Source: Saccopteryx bilineata
Lineage: Eukaryota; Chordata; Mammalia; Chiroptera; Emballonuridae
DNA: 64,000 bases
Assembly: GCF_036850765.1 (NCBI RefSeq)
Contig: NC_089493.1
Coordinates: 298,832,349-298,896,348 of the forward strand
Direction: 5' to 3'
The position numbers and the translations under genes were made by a program. Position 1 is the stretch's first letter. Each line of letters starts with the position of its first letter. Shown in pieces: positions 63,643 to 64,000 of the stretch. The notes beneath the pieces are model-generated. The model was not told the origin of the DNA, searched no databases, and saw nothing but the letters and a program-made list of their open reading frames with translations.

Positions 63643-64000
63643 GTAAGAAGTATTTACCTCTTCCTCTGTCTTGTGGCTTCCCACATCCCTCCCATGGCAT
63701 GGTGGGACCTGCCCTTCTACATGCTAGGACATGGATGGAGACAATATGGTAGACTTTGCAGACCAGAGAGCTCCTGTTGAGAATCGCAGCTTAAGTGGGA
63801 GCAAAATGGTACAGACGCAAAGAATGCCTCCTCCCAGCCCTGAGTGGACAGGTCAACTCAGATGTGATGAGTAAGAAAAGTATCATGTGGTCACGAGTGG
63901 CAATGCATGCAAGCTGAAAGAGTTTTGTTGACAGTAGAGTGAAATAATTTTTCTATTACCTCCTCAACCAAAAAAACCCTGTATTTTTTCTTCCTGAAAT
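63643..64000 (+). other. PRDM9-like copy B intron, cut by window end
   Basis: Counterpart of 22,652-23,008, ending TTCTTCCTGAAAT where copy A continues GCAG and exon 23,014. The remaining PR/SET exons and finger array of copy B lie beyond the window. Confidence 0.9.

Larger units (their letters stand above)
46160..64000 (+). repeat. Segmental duplication, copy B (cut by window end)
   Basis: Counterpart of 12,985-23,008. It contains the LTR-like pair (46,160-46,420; 47,600-47,885), a SINE (47,240-47,405), a SINE (48,733-48,905), the L1 5' region (49,320-50,448 and 58,854-59,236), the CpG island (59,380-59,860), the PRDM9-like exons and the SINE string (60,655-62,680). The insertion block 50,449-58,848 has no counterpart in copy A. 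Confidence 0.9.

Overview
The window is vertebrate, almost certainly bat, nuclear DNA. Genes are split by introns with GT/AG boundaries and the DNA is packed with retroelements. The main SINE families are tRNA-derived elements of the bat Ves type: one short, one with a ~330-bp body, one with a Ves head plus a ~200-bp GC-rich body. hAT-type MITEs and an L1 3' end are also present. From memory the SINE mix resembles horseshoe and other non-vesper bats, but I cannot fix the family or species.

The only host gene I recognise is PRDM9 (PRDM7/9 family), in two head-to-tail + strand copies inside a segmental duplication. Copy A spans about 12,985-29,031. Copy B starts near 46,160 and is cut by the window edge at 64,000, just before its third PR/SET exon. 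Both copies carry the same broken KRAB exon. Copy A also has a 1-bp deletion at the start of its SSXRD exon and a 6-bp deletion plus a Trp-to-Gly change in the PR/SET domain. From an internal Met at 22,103 it is nonetheless open for 718 codons across five exons, ending in twelve complete C2H2 fingers. Copy B keeps an intact SSXRD exon.

Layout: 1-2,358 is a minus-strand endogenous retrovirus (ERV) end with a tRNA-Phe primer site, into which two solo LTRs and a hAT MITE are nested. 2,359-12,058 is mostly gene-free, with LTRs, a SINE plus L1 inserted at one site, and GC-rich stretches. 12,059-12,792 is a solo LTR. 12,985-29,031 is PRDM9 copy A with an L1 5' end, SINEs and MITEs. 29,032-43,023 holds a decayed tRNA-Phe-type ERV, a decayed gammaretrovirus-like ERV with a tRNA-Pro-like site, and LTR fragments. 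43,024-46,150 holds degenerate tandem repeats. 46,160-64,000 is duplication copy B, into which a SINE, then a solo LTR, then a nearly complete 7.3-kb gammaretrovirus-like provirus (minus strand, 51,505-58,827) were inserted in sequence.

PRDM9 proteins bind DNA through the finger array and methylate histone H3 at meiotic recombination hotspots. The KRAB loss and PR/SET damage suggest that these copies are PRDM7-like relics or a neofunctionalised DNA-binding paralogue, and that a working PRDM9 lies elsewhere. That is inference. All ERV genes seen carry stops or frameshifts.
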